From positions 62,001 to 126,000 of the forward strand of contig CAWEAT010000051.1 in assembly GCA_963806935.1 (NCBI GenBank): a stretch of DNA of 64,000 nucleotides, read 5' to 3'. The first letter of the stretch is position 1. Each line of letters starts with the position of its first letter. This stretch comes from Roseiarcus sp963806935 (GTDB lineage Bacteria > Pseudomonadota > Alphaproteobacteria > Rhizobiales > Beijerinckiaceae). Of the stretch, positions 26,880 through 36,787 are shown one piece after another. Both the position numbers and the translations under genes were made by a program. The notes under the pieces were generated by a model. It was not told the DNA's origin, made no database searches, and saw nothing but the letters and a program-made list of their open reading frames with translations.

Positions 26880-28957
26880 ATGTCTGTCGTCGAAGAGCGC
26901 GCGCTTGCGCCTCCCACCTTTCGCGCGATGCGGCGGGTCGCCGCCCTGGCGGCCCTCGCGCTTGCGGCGTCGGTCGCCCTCGTTCTGCGCCGCCTTGCGC
27001 CCGGCGCGCCGGCGATCATCCCAATCGGGCTTGCCGGTCTTTCCGGGCTTTCGGTCGCCGGGCTTGCGTTCACTCTCGACGAGGCGTCGCTTTGGAGCTT
27101 GACGCTCGGCGCTCTGGCGGGCGTCGGCCTCATCGTCCTTGCCGCGCTCGCCGGGCCGGAGGCGGCGCTCGAGGCTCGCGAGCTTCGCCTCGCTGGCGTT
27201 CGCGGTCGGGCTCGCGAGCTGGCTCGCGCGTACGGCGCGTCGACGCCCGCGCCTGTCGCTTCGCCGCGCGGCGCTCTATGCGGCCACGCTCGCCGGGCTT
27301 TGCGCCTATGCGGCCTATCTTGTGCTCGTCTCGCGCGATCTGATGAGCGCTGACTTCATGACCTATCGCGGCGTCTCGATCATGGTCGCCCGGTTGGCCG
27401 ATGCGGGCAACTGGCCGCTGCTCTTCTCGGCCGTCGCGCAGTCGATCACGCAGGATTACGCCTGGGGCCCTGCGGTCATTCCAGGCCTCGCGCTGGCGCT
27501 GACGGAGCCGACATCGCGGGCGGTCTATACGTTCGCCTTGCTGGCGCTCTACGCGGCGCCGGCGCTGTTCGCGCTTGCGATCCTTTCGCGCGACCTCGCC
27601 CGTCGCGCCGGACTGCCTTTCGCCTCGCCGGACAAGGCCGGGCTCCTCATCGCCGTCGTCGCCGTTTTCTTCGCCTATCCGACCGCGATGGCGGTCGCCG
27701 CGCGGGGCATGCCGGATGTCGGCGGGCTCGTTTTCGTGGTCTGCGCGCTCCGCCTCGCCGAGCGCCTCGCCCGCCTGCTGGCGCTGCGACCGGGCCACGA
27801 CGCGCTTGTCGCTGCGATGACGCGCCGCGTCGCTTTGGCGTTGGCGTTGACCCTGTTTGCGATGTTCGCCTTCCGGCGCTGGTATGCTTTCGCCGCGGCG
27901 GGAATCGCGATCATGCTGGTGATCGAGGCGGCCTCGATCGCGCTCAACGGCGGGCGCGCGCTTCCGCTGGAAGGATGCTGTGGCGGCCGCCGCGCTCGGC
28001 TCCCTTACGCTGCTCGCGCTCGCAAGCCCGGTCATCGTCGGCTGGCTGCCGAACTTGGGCGCGCACAACTACGCCACCTCCTACGCCGCCTATCGCAAGC
28101 CGCCGGATGTCTTCCTGCGTCAGCTCGGCGACTGGATCGGGCTTTTGCCCGCGCTCGCGGCGCTTGCCGGGGCGGCGTGGCTCTGGATGCGCTCGCCGGA
28201 TCGGCGCCTGTTGCGGCTGACGCTGGGCAGCGCGGCGATCGCCGCCGCGTTGTTCCTGCGCATCCAGACGCCCTATGTCCATCATCTTTATCTCATCGCG
28301 CCAGCCATCGCCGCGCCGGTTGCGGGCTCGCTGATGCTCGCCTTCGCGAGCCGACCGCGTGCAACGCTCGGGGCCCTGGCCGCGCTCGGCGCGATCACGC
28401 TTTCGCCGCTTGCGGCGGCGCTCAATCTCTCTGGCTTCACGCCGATCGCCGCGCTGCCGCGCGCGCCGCGCGACGACCTCGGCGAGCTCGAGCGGCTCAA
28501 GGATTGGGTCGATGAGCGCGCGCGGCCGGACGCCAAGGTCTGCGGCCTCGGCTCGAGCTACACCTTCAGCGGCCAGCTGATCGGCGAGTTGTGGCAACTG
28601 CGTCCGGAGCGCGAGACGGCCGCACGGCCGATGACCGACGTCAAGATGCCGGACGTCGACGAGGTCGACGGGCCGCCGACGGCCGCCCTGAAGGACTGCG
28701 CGTTTCTGATCGTGGGCGATCCGGTCCAGACGCACCTCAATCCCGACGATCAGCAGACGGTCGTGCTGCCGTCGCGCGAGATGCTGACGGGGCAGGGGAT
28801 CGGGGCGAAGTTCCGCCGCACAGGCGAGGTCTTCCGCCTGGAGGGGGGCGTCAGCGCGGTCGTGTTCGAGCGCGAGGCCCCGCTCGACGACGCCGACATC
28901 GCGGCGCTCCAGGCGCGCTGGCGCGCCGCCCGCGCCGGCAAGGACGAGCGGAGGTGA
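26880..28957 (+). CDS. Multi-pass membrane glycosyltransferase-like protein, two frameshifts
   Basis: The full reading has three frames. First part 26880 to about 27175 (MSVVEERALAPPTFRAMRRV, four hydrophobic helices), second about 27175 to 27957 (continuing LASFASLAFAVGLASWLART), third about 27957 to the stop at 28957 (RFRWKDAVAAAALGSLTLLAL onward). Together about 690 residues with at least ten membrane segments and a soluble C-terminal part from about residue 510 (DDLGELERLKDWVDERARPD). The layout recalls ArnT/PMT-like membrane glycosyltransferases, but I see no diagnostic motif and treat this as tentative. The breaks lie in a GC-rich repeat and a GCGCGC run, typical places for sequence errors. 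Confidence 0.5.
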
Positions 28958-28988
28958 CGAAGGCCGAACTCGTAGCCCCTCCGGATCC

Positions 28989-30212
28989 TCACCCCTGCCC
29001 AACTTCCTTCGGGAGAGGGGTTTCGCCCCGCGCCGTCCTGACGGTGTGCTCGGCGATCATGAGCTCCTCGTCGGTCGGGATGACGAAGACGATCGTCGGG
29101 GAATTCCTGGCGCTGATGATCTGGGCGTTGGCGCGGTTCGCTTCGGCGTCGAGATGGATACCCATCCAGCCCATTCCCTTGAGGACCGCTTCGCGCAGCT
29201 TCCACGAGTTTTCGCCGATGCCGGCGGTGAAGACGACGGCTTCGACGCCGTCGACGGTCGCAGCAAGTCCTGCGAGTTCGCGTCGGATTCGGGAAACGAA
29301 ATAGGCGATCGCGTCACGCGCCGCCGGGCTCGATGACGCCTCGAGCTCGCGCATATCCTGCGACAAGCCCGACATGCCTTTGAGACCGGAATTTTTCCAG
29401 AGAAGATCCGAGACCTCGGCCGCGCTCATCTTCTTCTCGGTCATGAGATAGAGCACCACGCCCGGATCGAGCTGCCCGCAGCGCGTGCCCATCGGCAGGC
29501 CGTCGAGGGCAGTGAAGCCCATGGTCGAGGCGACGGCTCGGCCGTCGTGGACCGCGCACATCGAGGCGCCGTTGCCGAGATGGGCGATGACGACGTCTTC
29601 GCGGGCGATCTCGGGCGCGATTTCGCGCAGCTTACGCGCGATATACTCGTAGGAAAGTCCGTGGAAGCCATAGCGGCGCACGCCCTCCTCGTAAAAGGAA
29701 CGCGGCAGCGCATAGGTGTCATCGATAAACGGATGGCTGCGATGGAAAGCGGTGTCGAAGCAGGCGACCTGCGGCGTCGATGGAAACGCCTTTATCGCCG
29801 CCTCGATACCGGCGATATTGTGCGGCTCGTGTAGCGGCGCAAGCGGAATGAGCTCCTTGAGGGCCGCAATCACGGACTTATCGATCAGCTTCGGCTCGAC
29901 GAGATTGAGCCCGCCGTGGACGACGCGATGCCCGACGGCGGCGACGGAAGCCTCATATCCGGCTTGCCGTAACCAGCCGAGGATGGCGCGCATCGCGACC
30001 TCGTGGTCGACATGGGCGGCCGCCGGATCGAACGTGAGCGCGCTTTTTTCGCCCGCAGCCATTTTGACGTCGCCGCGAGCCGCCGCCCCGATGCCCTCGA
30101 TCTGGCCCGAGGCGATGAGATGGGGCTTCCCGTCGGCGAGAGCGAAGGCGGCAAATTTGAGCGACGACGAGCCAGCGTTCAGCGTCAGGATCACCGGACC
30201 CACGACCGTCAC
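28989..30212 (-). CDS. ackA: Acetate kinase
   Basis: A complete 407-residue acetokinase: N-terminal VILTLNAGSSSLKFAAF, the ATP-binding HLGNGASMCAV, GFTALDGLPMGTRCGQLDPG, and VFTAGIGENS. It interconverts acetate + ATP and acetyl phosphate. It starts with GTG overlapping the TGA of a phosphate acetyltransferase fragment upstream (GTGA), the normal operon partner. No phosphoketolase gene is in view. The frame is intact. Confidence 0.95.
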   Translation of the reverse strand: MTVVGPVILTLNAGSSSLKFAAFALADGKPHLIASGQIEGIGAAARGDVKMAAGEKSALTFDPAAAHVDHEVAMRAILGWLRQAGYEASVAAVGHRVVHGGLNLVEPKLIDKSVIAALKELIPLAPLHEPHNIAGIEAAIKAFPSTPQVACFDTAFHRSHPFIDDTYALPRSFYEEGVRRYGFHGLSYEYIARKLREIAPEIAREDVVIAHLGNGASMCAVHDGRAVASTMGFTALDGLPMGTRCGQLDPGVVLYLMTEKKMSAAEVSDLLWKNSGLKGMSGLSQDMRELEASSSPAARDAIAYFVSRIRRELAGLAATVDGVEAVVFTAGIGENSWKLREAVLKGMGWMGIHLDAEANRANAQIISARNSPTIVFVIPTDEELMIAEHTVRTARGETPLPKEVGQG

Positions 30213-30470
30213 CCCGCCGCCTTGGCCGTGGCCGCCTTATCGTCGAAGGCGCCTTCACGCCGCCAATGCTCATATAGCTGGGGCAGAGGGCGCCACGCGA
30301 GCCGGGCGCGATCATTGTGTGCCCGGCTCGCGAGGATTTCCGGCGCTTCGTCCCCAGGCGCCAGTCCTGCCGCTTCCGCCCGCGCGACGAAGGTCAGCTC
30401 CTTGACGAGCATGTTTCCCGCTTCCAAGTCAGGCATGACTAGCACATTCGCGTGGCCGCCCGCCAGAGAG
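30209..30470 (-). pseudogene. pta: C-terminal remnant of phosphate acetyltransferase
   Basis: Immediately upstream of ackA the minus strand encodes GGHANVLVMPDLEAGNML, then VKELTFVARAEAAGL and APEILASRAHNDRARLA, ending at TGA 30209-30211. This is the end of the phosphate acetyl/butyryl transferase domain (family pattern AG-x-A-x-LVxPDLEAGNMLxKxLTFxAxADAAG and ILTSRAD), normally preceded by about 230 more residues. Upstream, towards 30690, no further phosphotransacetylase sequence is convincing; instead a short direct repeat and the divergent decarboxylase gene begin. The stop still overlaps the ackA start, so the gene pair was once coupled. Part of the loss could be due to rearrangement. Confidence 0.6.
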
Positions 30471-30620
30471 GGATTCGGTCGGCGCCCGGCTTCTCGTTCA
30501 CGTTCGAATTCCCTGGTCCAACGGCGGCCGACTTGATTCTGACGCGCGCATGCTGTCTTAGCTTTCGCTCGAGGGGACGCGGCCCGCGGACGTAACGCCG
30601 GTAACCATAAAGGGGCGTCG

Positions 30621-30679
30621 GCAAGGACGCCTGTCTGGCGAGGGGCTATTGGGTGTCCGCAAGGACGCCTGTCTGACGA
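30621..30679. repeat. Short direct repeat, two 21-bp copies
   Basis: GCAAGGACGCCTGTCTGGCG (first 20 bases of the copy at 30621-30641) recurs with one difference at 30659-30679, 38 bases later. The second copy ends 15 bases before the decarboxylase start codon. It may mark the junction where the pta gene was truncated, or be a regulator site for the decarboxylase. Confidence 0.6.
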
Positions 30680-30694
30680 CGGGATACGGCAGCG

Positions 30695-33053
30695 ATGAAC
30701 TTTTCCCAACGTCTGACCTTTCTGTTTTCGGCGCCGATGTTCGACGCCGACGACCTCGAGGGCCTCAGGGTCAATCAGATCATCGCCGCCATCGAGCGGC
30801 TCGGCTTTCAGGTGATCAAGGCGCGCCGGGTCGAAGACGCCGAGATCGCGGTGCAGACCGACGCGGCGATCGGCTGCATGGTCGTCGACTGGGGCAAGAA
30901 GGGCATCGAGGGCAAGGCCGCTTCGCTCATCAACCTCATGCGCAAGCGCGGCCTCGACATGCCGATCGTCGTCCTGGTCAGGCGCAAGCGGTTCGAGGAC
31001 ATTCCGGTCGAGGTGCTCGACTTCATCGACGGCTATGTGTTTCTGGCCGAGGAGACGCCGGAATTCATTGCCCGCAACCTCGTCTCGCGCCTCAAGCAAT
31101 ATGCCGATACGCTGAAGACGCCGTTCTTCGGCGCGCTCGTCGACTATCAGGAGGAAGGCAACCAGCTTTGGACTTGCCCCGGCCACAACGGCGGCGTGTT
31201 CTACAGCCGCAGCCCGATCGGCCGCATCTTTGTCGAGCATCTGGGCGACGCGATCTTTCGCGACGACCTCGACAACTCGATCCTCGAGCTCGGCGACCTG
31301 CTGACCCACGAGGGGCCGGCGTTGCAGGCGCAGAAGGAGGCCGCCGCGATCTTCGGCGCCGAGAAAACCTATTTCGTCCTCAACGGCACCTCGTCCTCGA
31401 ACAAGATCGTGCTCACCAACCTGATCGCCGAGGGCGATCTCGTCCTGTTCGACCGCAATAACCACAAGGCCGCGCATCAGGGCGCGCTGCTGATGAGCGG
31501 CGGGATCCCGATCTATCTGTCGACCGACCGCAACGCCTACGGGCTCATCGGTCCGATCCGGCCCGAGGAGCTCGACGAGACGGCGATCCGAGAGCGCATC
31601 CGCGACTGCCCGCTGATCGAGGACAAAGACGCCTGGAAGCGCGAGCGGCCGTTCAGGGTCGCGGTGATCGAGCAGTGCACCTACGACGGCACGATCTACG
31701 ACGCCCAGCGGATCATCGAGCGCATCGGGGGATTGTGCGAATACATCATGTTCGACGAGGCCTGGGCGGGTTTCATGAAGTTTCACCCGCTCTACGAGCG
31801 CCGGTTCGCCATGGGTTTGCGCGATCTTGGCGAAAAGTCGCCCGGCATTGTCGCGACCCAGTCGGCGCACAAGCAGCTCGCGAGCTTCTCGCAGGCCTCG
31901 CAGATCCATGTGCGCGACCGGCACATCAAGGGCCAGCGGCGCCGCGTCGAGCACCGCCGCTTCAATGAAGGCTTCATGCAGTTCGCCTCGACCTCGCCGT
32001 TCTATCCGCTGTTCGCCTCACTCGACGTCGGGGCGCAAATGATGAAGGGCCGTTCGGGCGAGGTGCTGTGGGACGACACGATCCGGCTCGGCATCGAATT
32101 GCGCAAGAAATTGCGCGCGGTCCGACGCGAATTCGAGGAGAAGGAGAGGGACCCGGCGCGGCGCTGGTTTTTCGATCCCTTTGTCCCGCAGCGGGTCTCG
32201 ATCCGCGACGCGGCGCTCGAAGGCGCGACCCACGAGGTTGCGTGGGAGCATGTGTCGACTGATCTCATCGCCCGCGACCCCCGGTACTGGGGGCTCGCGC
32301 CCGGCGAATCCTGGCACGGGTTCACCTCGCTCGAACAGGGCTTCGCCATGACCGATCCGGCGAAGCTCACGCTATTGACCCCCGGCTTCGACCGGGCGAC
32401 CGGCGGCTACGAGGCGCATGGCGTGCCCGCGCCCGTGGTGGCGCAATACCTGCGCGAGAACCGGGTGGTGGCGGAGAAGAACGATCTCAACTCGCTGCTC
32501 TTCCTGTTGACGCCGGGCGTCGAGTTCGAGCAAGGCGGGCACGCTCGTTTCGGCCCTTGTCGCCTTCAAGCGGCTGCACGACGACAACGTTCTGCTCGAG
32601 GACGTCATGCCCGAGTTCGTCGCCAAGCGGCCGGCGCGCTACCGGGGCAGGCGGCTCAAGGACCTGTGCGGCGAGATGCATGCTTTCTTCCGCGACGCCG
32701 GCGCAAGCCAGCTGCAGCGGGCGCAATTCGCCGCCAAGCATCTGCCGGAGATGGCCATGACGCCGCGCGAAGCCTCGCGCCACCTGGTGCGCAACAACGT
32801 CGACTATGTGCCGCTCGAGGCGCTCGACGGCCGCATCGCGACCACATTGTTCGTCGTCTATCCGCCGGGCATCGCGACCATCGTTCCCGGAGAGCGCCTG
32901 TCGGAGCGCGCGCGGCCGATGATCGAATATCTCAAGATGTTCGAGAAGAGCGCCAACGTGTTCCCGGGCTTCGAGGCGGAAATCCAGGGCCTCTATCGCG
33001 AGGTCGACGCCACGGGGGCGATTCGGTTCTATACCTACGTGGTCCGCGAATGA
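30695..33053 (+). CDS. Orn/Lys/Arg decarboxylase (fold type I), frameshifted
   Basis: A large PLP enzyme of about 785 residues. Residues 1-125 form the N-terminal wing (flavodoxin-like) domain; the catalytic domain follows with CPGHNGGVF, the aspartate in YIMFDEAWAGF and the PLP lysine in TQSAHKQLASFSQ. The frame breaks near 32524 (extra T after VE) and resumes SSKAGTLVSALVAFKRLHDD, ending YTYVVRE at 33053. It decarboxylates ornithine, lysine or arginine to putrescine, cadaverine or agmatine; the sequence style is closest to biodegradative ornithine/arginine types. With the Pot-like importer elsewhere in the window it may serve polyamine supply. All catalytic blocks are present across the shift. 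Confidence 0.83.
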
Positions 33054-33198
33054 GGGGTTGACGCTCGCGCGCGCCCGCCTCCAGGCGGGGGCCGCTGCGC
33101 GTCGGAAAGGAAACGATTGCGCGCCGGGTAGGGCCACGGCATAAGGCGGCGGCTTTGCGTCGAAAGCTCTAAGACCGGCGCGGCCTTTAAGGTTTGGA

Positions 33199-33786
33199 AT
33201 GGACGCGAAAGCCGAACTGACAGCTCACAGCGCAATCGAGCATGGCCGCCCGCATGTCTTGATACGCAGCTCGCGCGACGGCGATGTGCCGGCGATGCTC
33301 GCGATCTACCTGCACCACATCCGGCGCGGCGTCGATCCGGGCGTCGAGGACAACGAGTTCGAACCGCCTGACGCCGAAGACATCAAGCGCCGCCGCAAGT
33401 CGATGAACCGGCGCAAGATGCCGCATCTGGTGGCGGAGGAGGGGGGAACGGTCGTTGGCTACGCCTATGCCGTACCGTTCCGCAAGCGGCCGGCCTATCG
33501 CTACACGGTCAAGCATTCGATCTACGTGCGCAGCGACCGGTTGCAGGCAGGGATCGGGCGCCAGCTCATGACCGCGCTCATCGACGCCTGCGCCGCGGCC
33601 GGCTTTCGCCAGATGATCGGCTATATCGACGCCGCCAATGTCGCTTCGCTCAAGCTGCACGAGGGTTTCGGCTTCCGTCAGGTCGGCTATCTGCCGGCGG
33701 TCGGCTTTAAATTCGGCAAATGGACGGACACGGCCATGGTGCAACGCTCGCTTGGGCCGGGCGCGACGGAACCGCCGGCGGCGTGA
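33199..33786 (+). CDS. GNAT N-acetyltransferase, phosphinothricin/methionine sulfoximine type
   Basis: A 195-residue GNAT enzyme. The family order is seen: HVLIRSSRDGDVPAMLAIYL at the start, the substrate arm, then YTVKHSIYVRSDRLQAGIG with the acetyl-CoA loop (usually R/Q-x-x-G-x-G/A, here RLQAGIGRQL), and IGYIDAANVASLKLHEGFGF near the C-terminus. These match the Pat/MddA group that acetylates phosphinothricin, methionine sulfoximine or related amino compounds. ATG at 33199 is the first in frame. No operon partner. Confidence 0.78.
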   Translation: MDAKAELTAHSAIEHGRPHVLIRSSRDGDVPAMLAIYLHHIRRGVDPGVEDNEFEPPDAEDIKRRRKSMNRRKMPHLVAEEGGTVVGYAYAVPFRKRPAYRYTVKHSIYVRSDRLQAGIGRQLMTALIDACAAAGFRQMIGYIDAANVASLKLHEGFGFRQVGYLPAVGFKFGKWTDTAMVQRSLGPGATEPPAA

Positions 33787-33880
33787 CGGCAGCGGTGGTC
33801 CGTTGGCGGACGGAAAGAGCCGCTAGTTGACCAGTCCCGTACAGCGCCGTACAGTTCGCAAGTCGGCGGAGGAAGCGGAC

Positions 33881-34129
33881 ATGACCGTGCGCAAAGGCGC
33901 AGAAGAAGCTCGGAATCGGCTTCCCGAACTTCTTGAAGCGGCGGAGAGAGGTCGCGCGACCATTATCACCAAACGGGGACGCCCGGTGGCCGTTCTGGCG
34001 CCAATCGCGGCCTATGGCGCGGCGGTCCGCCAGCGTGCGCTGACCCCGGTCGCTGGATCCGGCAAGGGATTGTGGGGAACCGACAGCGCCCGCACTCTCC
34101 GCAAGCTGCGCGACGAATGGAACCGCTAA
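33881..34129 (+). CDS. Antitoxin, Phd/YefM family
   Basis: An 82-residue protein opening with MTVRKGAEEARNRLPELLEA and followed by RGRATIITKRGRPVAVLAPI, the two-part pattern of Phd/YefM antitoxins that bind operator DNA as dimers and mask the toxin with the C-terminal tail. It overlaps the PIN toxin gene by 13 bases, a standard toxin-antitoxin layout. The antitoxin-toxin complex would repress its own promoter. Confidence 0.78.
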   Translation: MTVRKGAEEARNRLPELLEAAERGRATIITKRGRPVAVLAPIAAYGAAVRQRALTPVAGSGKGLWGTDSARTLRKLRDEWNR

Positions 34130-34544
34130 GTCTCGAAGGCGTGTCGGAAGACGCTCTGCTTCTGATCGAACTCGGCGCCAATCATCTACATGCTCGAGGG
34201 TCATCCCGCGTTCATGCCCCGCTTCAGACCGCTGTTCGACGCCCATGCGGCGGGCAGGCTGCGCTTCGCCGTGACGACGCTCACGATCGCGGAAGTGCTG
34301 ACTGGCCCGCTCAAACTCGGCGATGAAGCCCTCGCGCGGCGTTACCGCGCCATCCTCGATATCATGGGGCCCGATCGCGCTCGACAGCGCCATCGCCGAC
34401 AGCGCCGCTCGACTGCGGGCTTCGCTTAGGCTGAAACTGGCTGACGCGGTTCAGGCGGCGAGCGCGCTCGCCGTTGACGCCGCCGCCCTTGTGACGCACG
34501 ACCGCGACTTCTCGCGTGTCCGGTCCTTGCGCGTCATATCGTGA
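34117..34544 (+). CDS. PIN-domain toxin (VapC family), two frameshifts
   Basis: Three frames are needed. It begins MEPLSLEGVSEDALLLI (34117), shifts near 34165-34185 to SAPIIYMLEGHPAFMPRF, and shifts again near 34372 to PIALDSAIADSAARLRAS, ending RSLRVIS at 34544. Corrected length is about 141 residues. Acidic positions of the PIN ribonuclease site are present: Asp before SAPIIYML (if the first base is restored), Glu in TLTIAEVL, and Asp in KLADAVQAASA and THDRDF. Such toxins cut RNA, often tRNA. Two breaks in so short a gene leave decay and sequence error about equally plausible. Confidence 0.62.
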
Positions 34545-34572
34545 GTGGTCCTACCAAGGCTGTGAGGCAGGA

Positions 34573-35025
34573 ATGGCGACCTATACCGCAGACGTGAAAT
34601 GGGCGCTGAGAGACAGCGACGATTTCCCGAAAGGGCGCTTCAGCCGCGGGCATGAAGTGAGCTTCGACGGCGGCGTGACAGTCCCGGCGTCCGCATCGCC
34701 GCACGTGGTCGGCAAGTGGGCCGTCGAGGCTGCGGTCGACCCGGAGGAGATGCTGGTCGCTGCTCTCTCCAGCTGCCACATGCTGTCGTTCCTGCATTTG
34801 GCCCGGCTGGCCGGCTTTGCGGTCGCAGCCTATTCCGATCACGCGGAAGGTGTGATGGGGGAGATTGCGCCGGGAAGGCAGGCGATCACAAAGGTCGCGT
34901 TACATCCACGGATCGAGTGGACGGGCGCCGCCCCGGACAAGGAGAAACTGGAGCATCTGCACCACCAAGCCCACGAGGTCTGCTACATCGCCAATTCGGT
35001 GACGACCGCGGTCACGGTGGAATAG
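34573..35025 (+). CDS. OsmC family peroxiredoxin-like protein
   Basis: A 150-residue OsmC-fold protein. MATYTADVKWALRDSDDFPK opens the chain, the catalytic first Cys lies in ALSSCHMLSFLHLA (about residue 64), and the second Cys is in HEVCYIANSV near the C-terminus. Members reduce organic hydroperoxides with the two cysteines. The start follows GGCAGGA. It stands alone between the toxin gene and the convergent cyclase gene. Confidence 0.83.
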   Translation: MATYTADVKWALRDSDDFPKGRFSRGHEVSFDGGVTVPASASPHVVGKWAVEAAVDPEEMLVAALSSCHMLSFLHLARLAGFAVAAYSDHAEGVMGEIAPGRQAITKVALHPRIEWTGAAPDKEKLEHLHHQAHEVCYIANSVTTAVTVE

Positions 35026-35042
35026 GTCTCCTCGCCCCCGGC

Positions 35043-36731
35043 TCACGACGCCGCGGGCGTCTGCGTGTCGACAGGGGCGGCGAGATCGGCGGCCCTGGCC
35101 GCGCTCCGCGCCTTGAGGCCGGCTTCGCGGCCGCGAGGCGCGACATCGAGCGCCGGCAGGTCGTCGGGGCCGAAGCCGGCGCGCTGATAAACCTCCTCGG
35201 ACATCATCACTTCGCAGCCAAATGTCTTGGTCATTTCCTCAAGCCGGGCGGCGACGTTGACCGCGTCGCCGATCACCGTGAACTGGGCGTGGCGGTCGTA
35301 GCCGATATTGCCGGCGATGGTCACGCCGGCATGGATGCCGATGCCGAAGCGGATCGGCTCGAGCAGAGCATGGGCGAGCGCGCTGTTCAGCCTCTCGACG
35401 TTGGCCGCGATCGCAGCGCAAGCGGCGACCGCCTGCCGGCAGGCGGCTTCGGGCTTCCCGCCCATGCCGAACAGCGCCAGGAGTTCGTCGCCGAGGATCT
35501 GGTTCGGCTCTCCGCCGGCGGCAAGAATGGCGCTGCTGACCGCGCTGAGGAACTGGTTGATGACGAACACCGTGTCGAACGGCAGCCGGCCTTCGGCGAG
35601 CCGGCTCGAGCCTCGCATGTCGACGAACATGATGACGACATAGCGCTCGACCCCCGAATAGGCCGATCCGGTTCGATACGCGTCGACAGTCGTCGCGTGC
35701 GGCGACAGCATCGGCACGAACGCAATATCGCTCGTCGGACGAAGCTGGCAGGCGAGCCTGACGCCGGGCGCCGCGCCCACCCGTTCGAGCACCGCCTGCT
35801 CGGCGGCGCTCGGGGAGGGCAGGGCGCTCGTGTCGCTCAGCACCCGAATGCGGCACGTGGAGCAGCGGCCCCGTCCGCCGCACACATGCGCGTGCGGGAT
35901 GTTGTTGACGAGGCTCGCCTCGAGCACGCTGAAGCCTCGCGGGGCGCGTATCGTCCGGTCGGGATAGGTCAGGCGGATCGATCCGACGCGTTGTTCGCGC
36001 CAGTGACGGACGCCCCTGGCGAAGAACGTCAACGCCAGCGCCGCGCCGAGGAAAACGAGGATCCGCGTACGCTCGTCGAGCAAGACCGCGTTCTGAGCGA
36101 GGGTCCCGGCGTGATCGGGCGATGTGTTGCGCGCTCGCCACTCGGGGTCGCGAACCGCTTGAATCGTCCGCTCGCCGCCCTGGTAGTAGCCGAGCAGCGC
36201 AAGCGTCGGCAGGAGCACCGCAGCGGCGAGAAGAAGCTCCTTCACGCGCGGATAGAACGGCTTCAGCCGCAGCCAGAAATGCAGCCCGAGGCAGCCGTGA
36301 ATCCAGACGATCAGCAGAAGGATCGCCTGCAGCCCGCCTGAAAGAGGCGAGTTGACCCAGAATTTCAGGAATTCCTGCTCGTAGCTCTTCTCGAGTCCGA
36401 ATTGACTGAGCGCGATGCGGGTGCCGACGAAATGATCCGCGAGGAGGAAGGGAATTGAAAGGCCGAGGACGAGCTGCGTCGCCTCGAGCCGGGTCCAGCG
36501 GAAATGACGCCGGGCATAGAGCGCCCAGAAGCCGAGGCTCATGTGAGTGAAGAGCGACAGATAGAGAATCACCCCGCCGGGGAGCGACTGCCAGATCGCC
36601 TTCTGGATGACGAGGCCCTCGTCCATCGCTTCGAGCGAAATGTTGCCGAGCGCGTGATTGGCGAAATGCAGCGTCACATAGGTGAAGAGAACGAGGCTGG
36701 TCGCGAGCCGGATCTGGCGAAGGCTGGGCAT
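35043..36731 (-). CDS. cyaC: Membrane adenylate cyclase with diheme-type anchor and 2Fe-2S domain (CyaC-like)
   Basis: A 562-residue, three-part protein. Residues 1-235 carry about six membrane helices with histidines in THFANHALG-like, LFTHMSLGF, LADHFVG and WIHGCLGLHFWL positions, resembling the heme b anchors of succinate/fumarate reductases. Residues about 250-340 form a plant-type ferredoxin domain with cysteines in HVCGGRGRCSTCR and LACQL. Residues about 365-530 are a class III nucleotidyl cyclase with FVDMRGSSRL, GDELLALFG and GDAVNVAARLEEM. The architecture parallels CyaC of Sinorhizobium meliloti, a quinone/redox-sensing cyclase. It would link respiratory state to cAMP. The frame is intact. 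Confidence 0.82.
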   Translation of the reverse strand: MPSLRQIRLATSLVLFTYVTLHFANHALGNISLEAMDEGLVIQKAIWQSLPGGVILYLSLFTHMSLGFWALYARRHFRWTRLEATQLVLGLSIPFLLADHFVGTRIALSQFGLEKSYEQEFLKFWVNSPLSGGLQAILLLIVWIHGCLGLHFWLRLKPFYPRVKELLLAAAVLLPTLALLGYYQGGERTIQAVRDPEWRARNTSPDHAGTLAQNAVLLDERTRILVFLGAALALTFFARGVRHWREQRVGSIRLTYPDRTIRAPRGFSVLEASLVNNIPHAHVCGGRGRCSTCRIRVLSDTSALPSPSAAEQAVLERVGAAPGVRLACQLRPTSDIAFVPMLSPHATTVDAYRTGSAYSGVERYVVIMFVDMRGSSRLAEGRLPFDTVFVINQFLSAVSSAILAAGGEPNQILGDELLALFGMGGKPEAACRQAVAACAAIAANVERLNSALAHALLEPIRFGIGIHAGVTIAGNIGYDRHAQFTVIGDAVNVAARLEEMTKTFGCEVMMSEEVYQRAGFGPDDLPALDVAPRGREAGLKARSAARAADLAAPVDTQTPAAS

Positions 36732-36787
36732 TGCGGCTCCATCCGCGCGATAGCGGAGAAAGGATCAACGGAGACGGAACATCCGCG

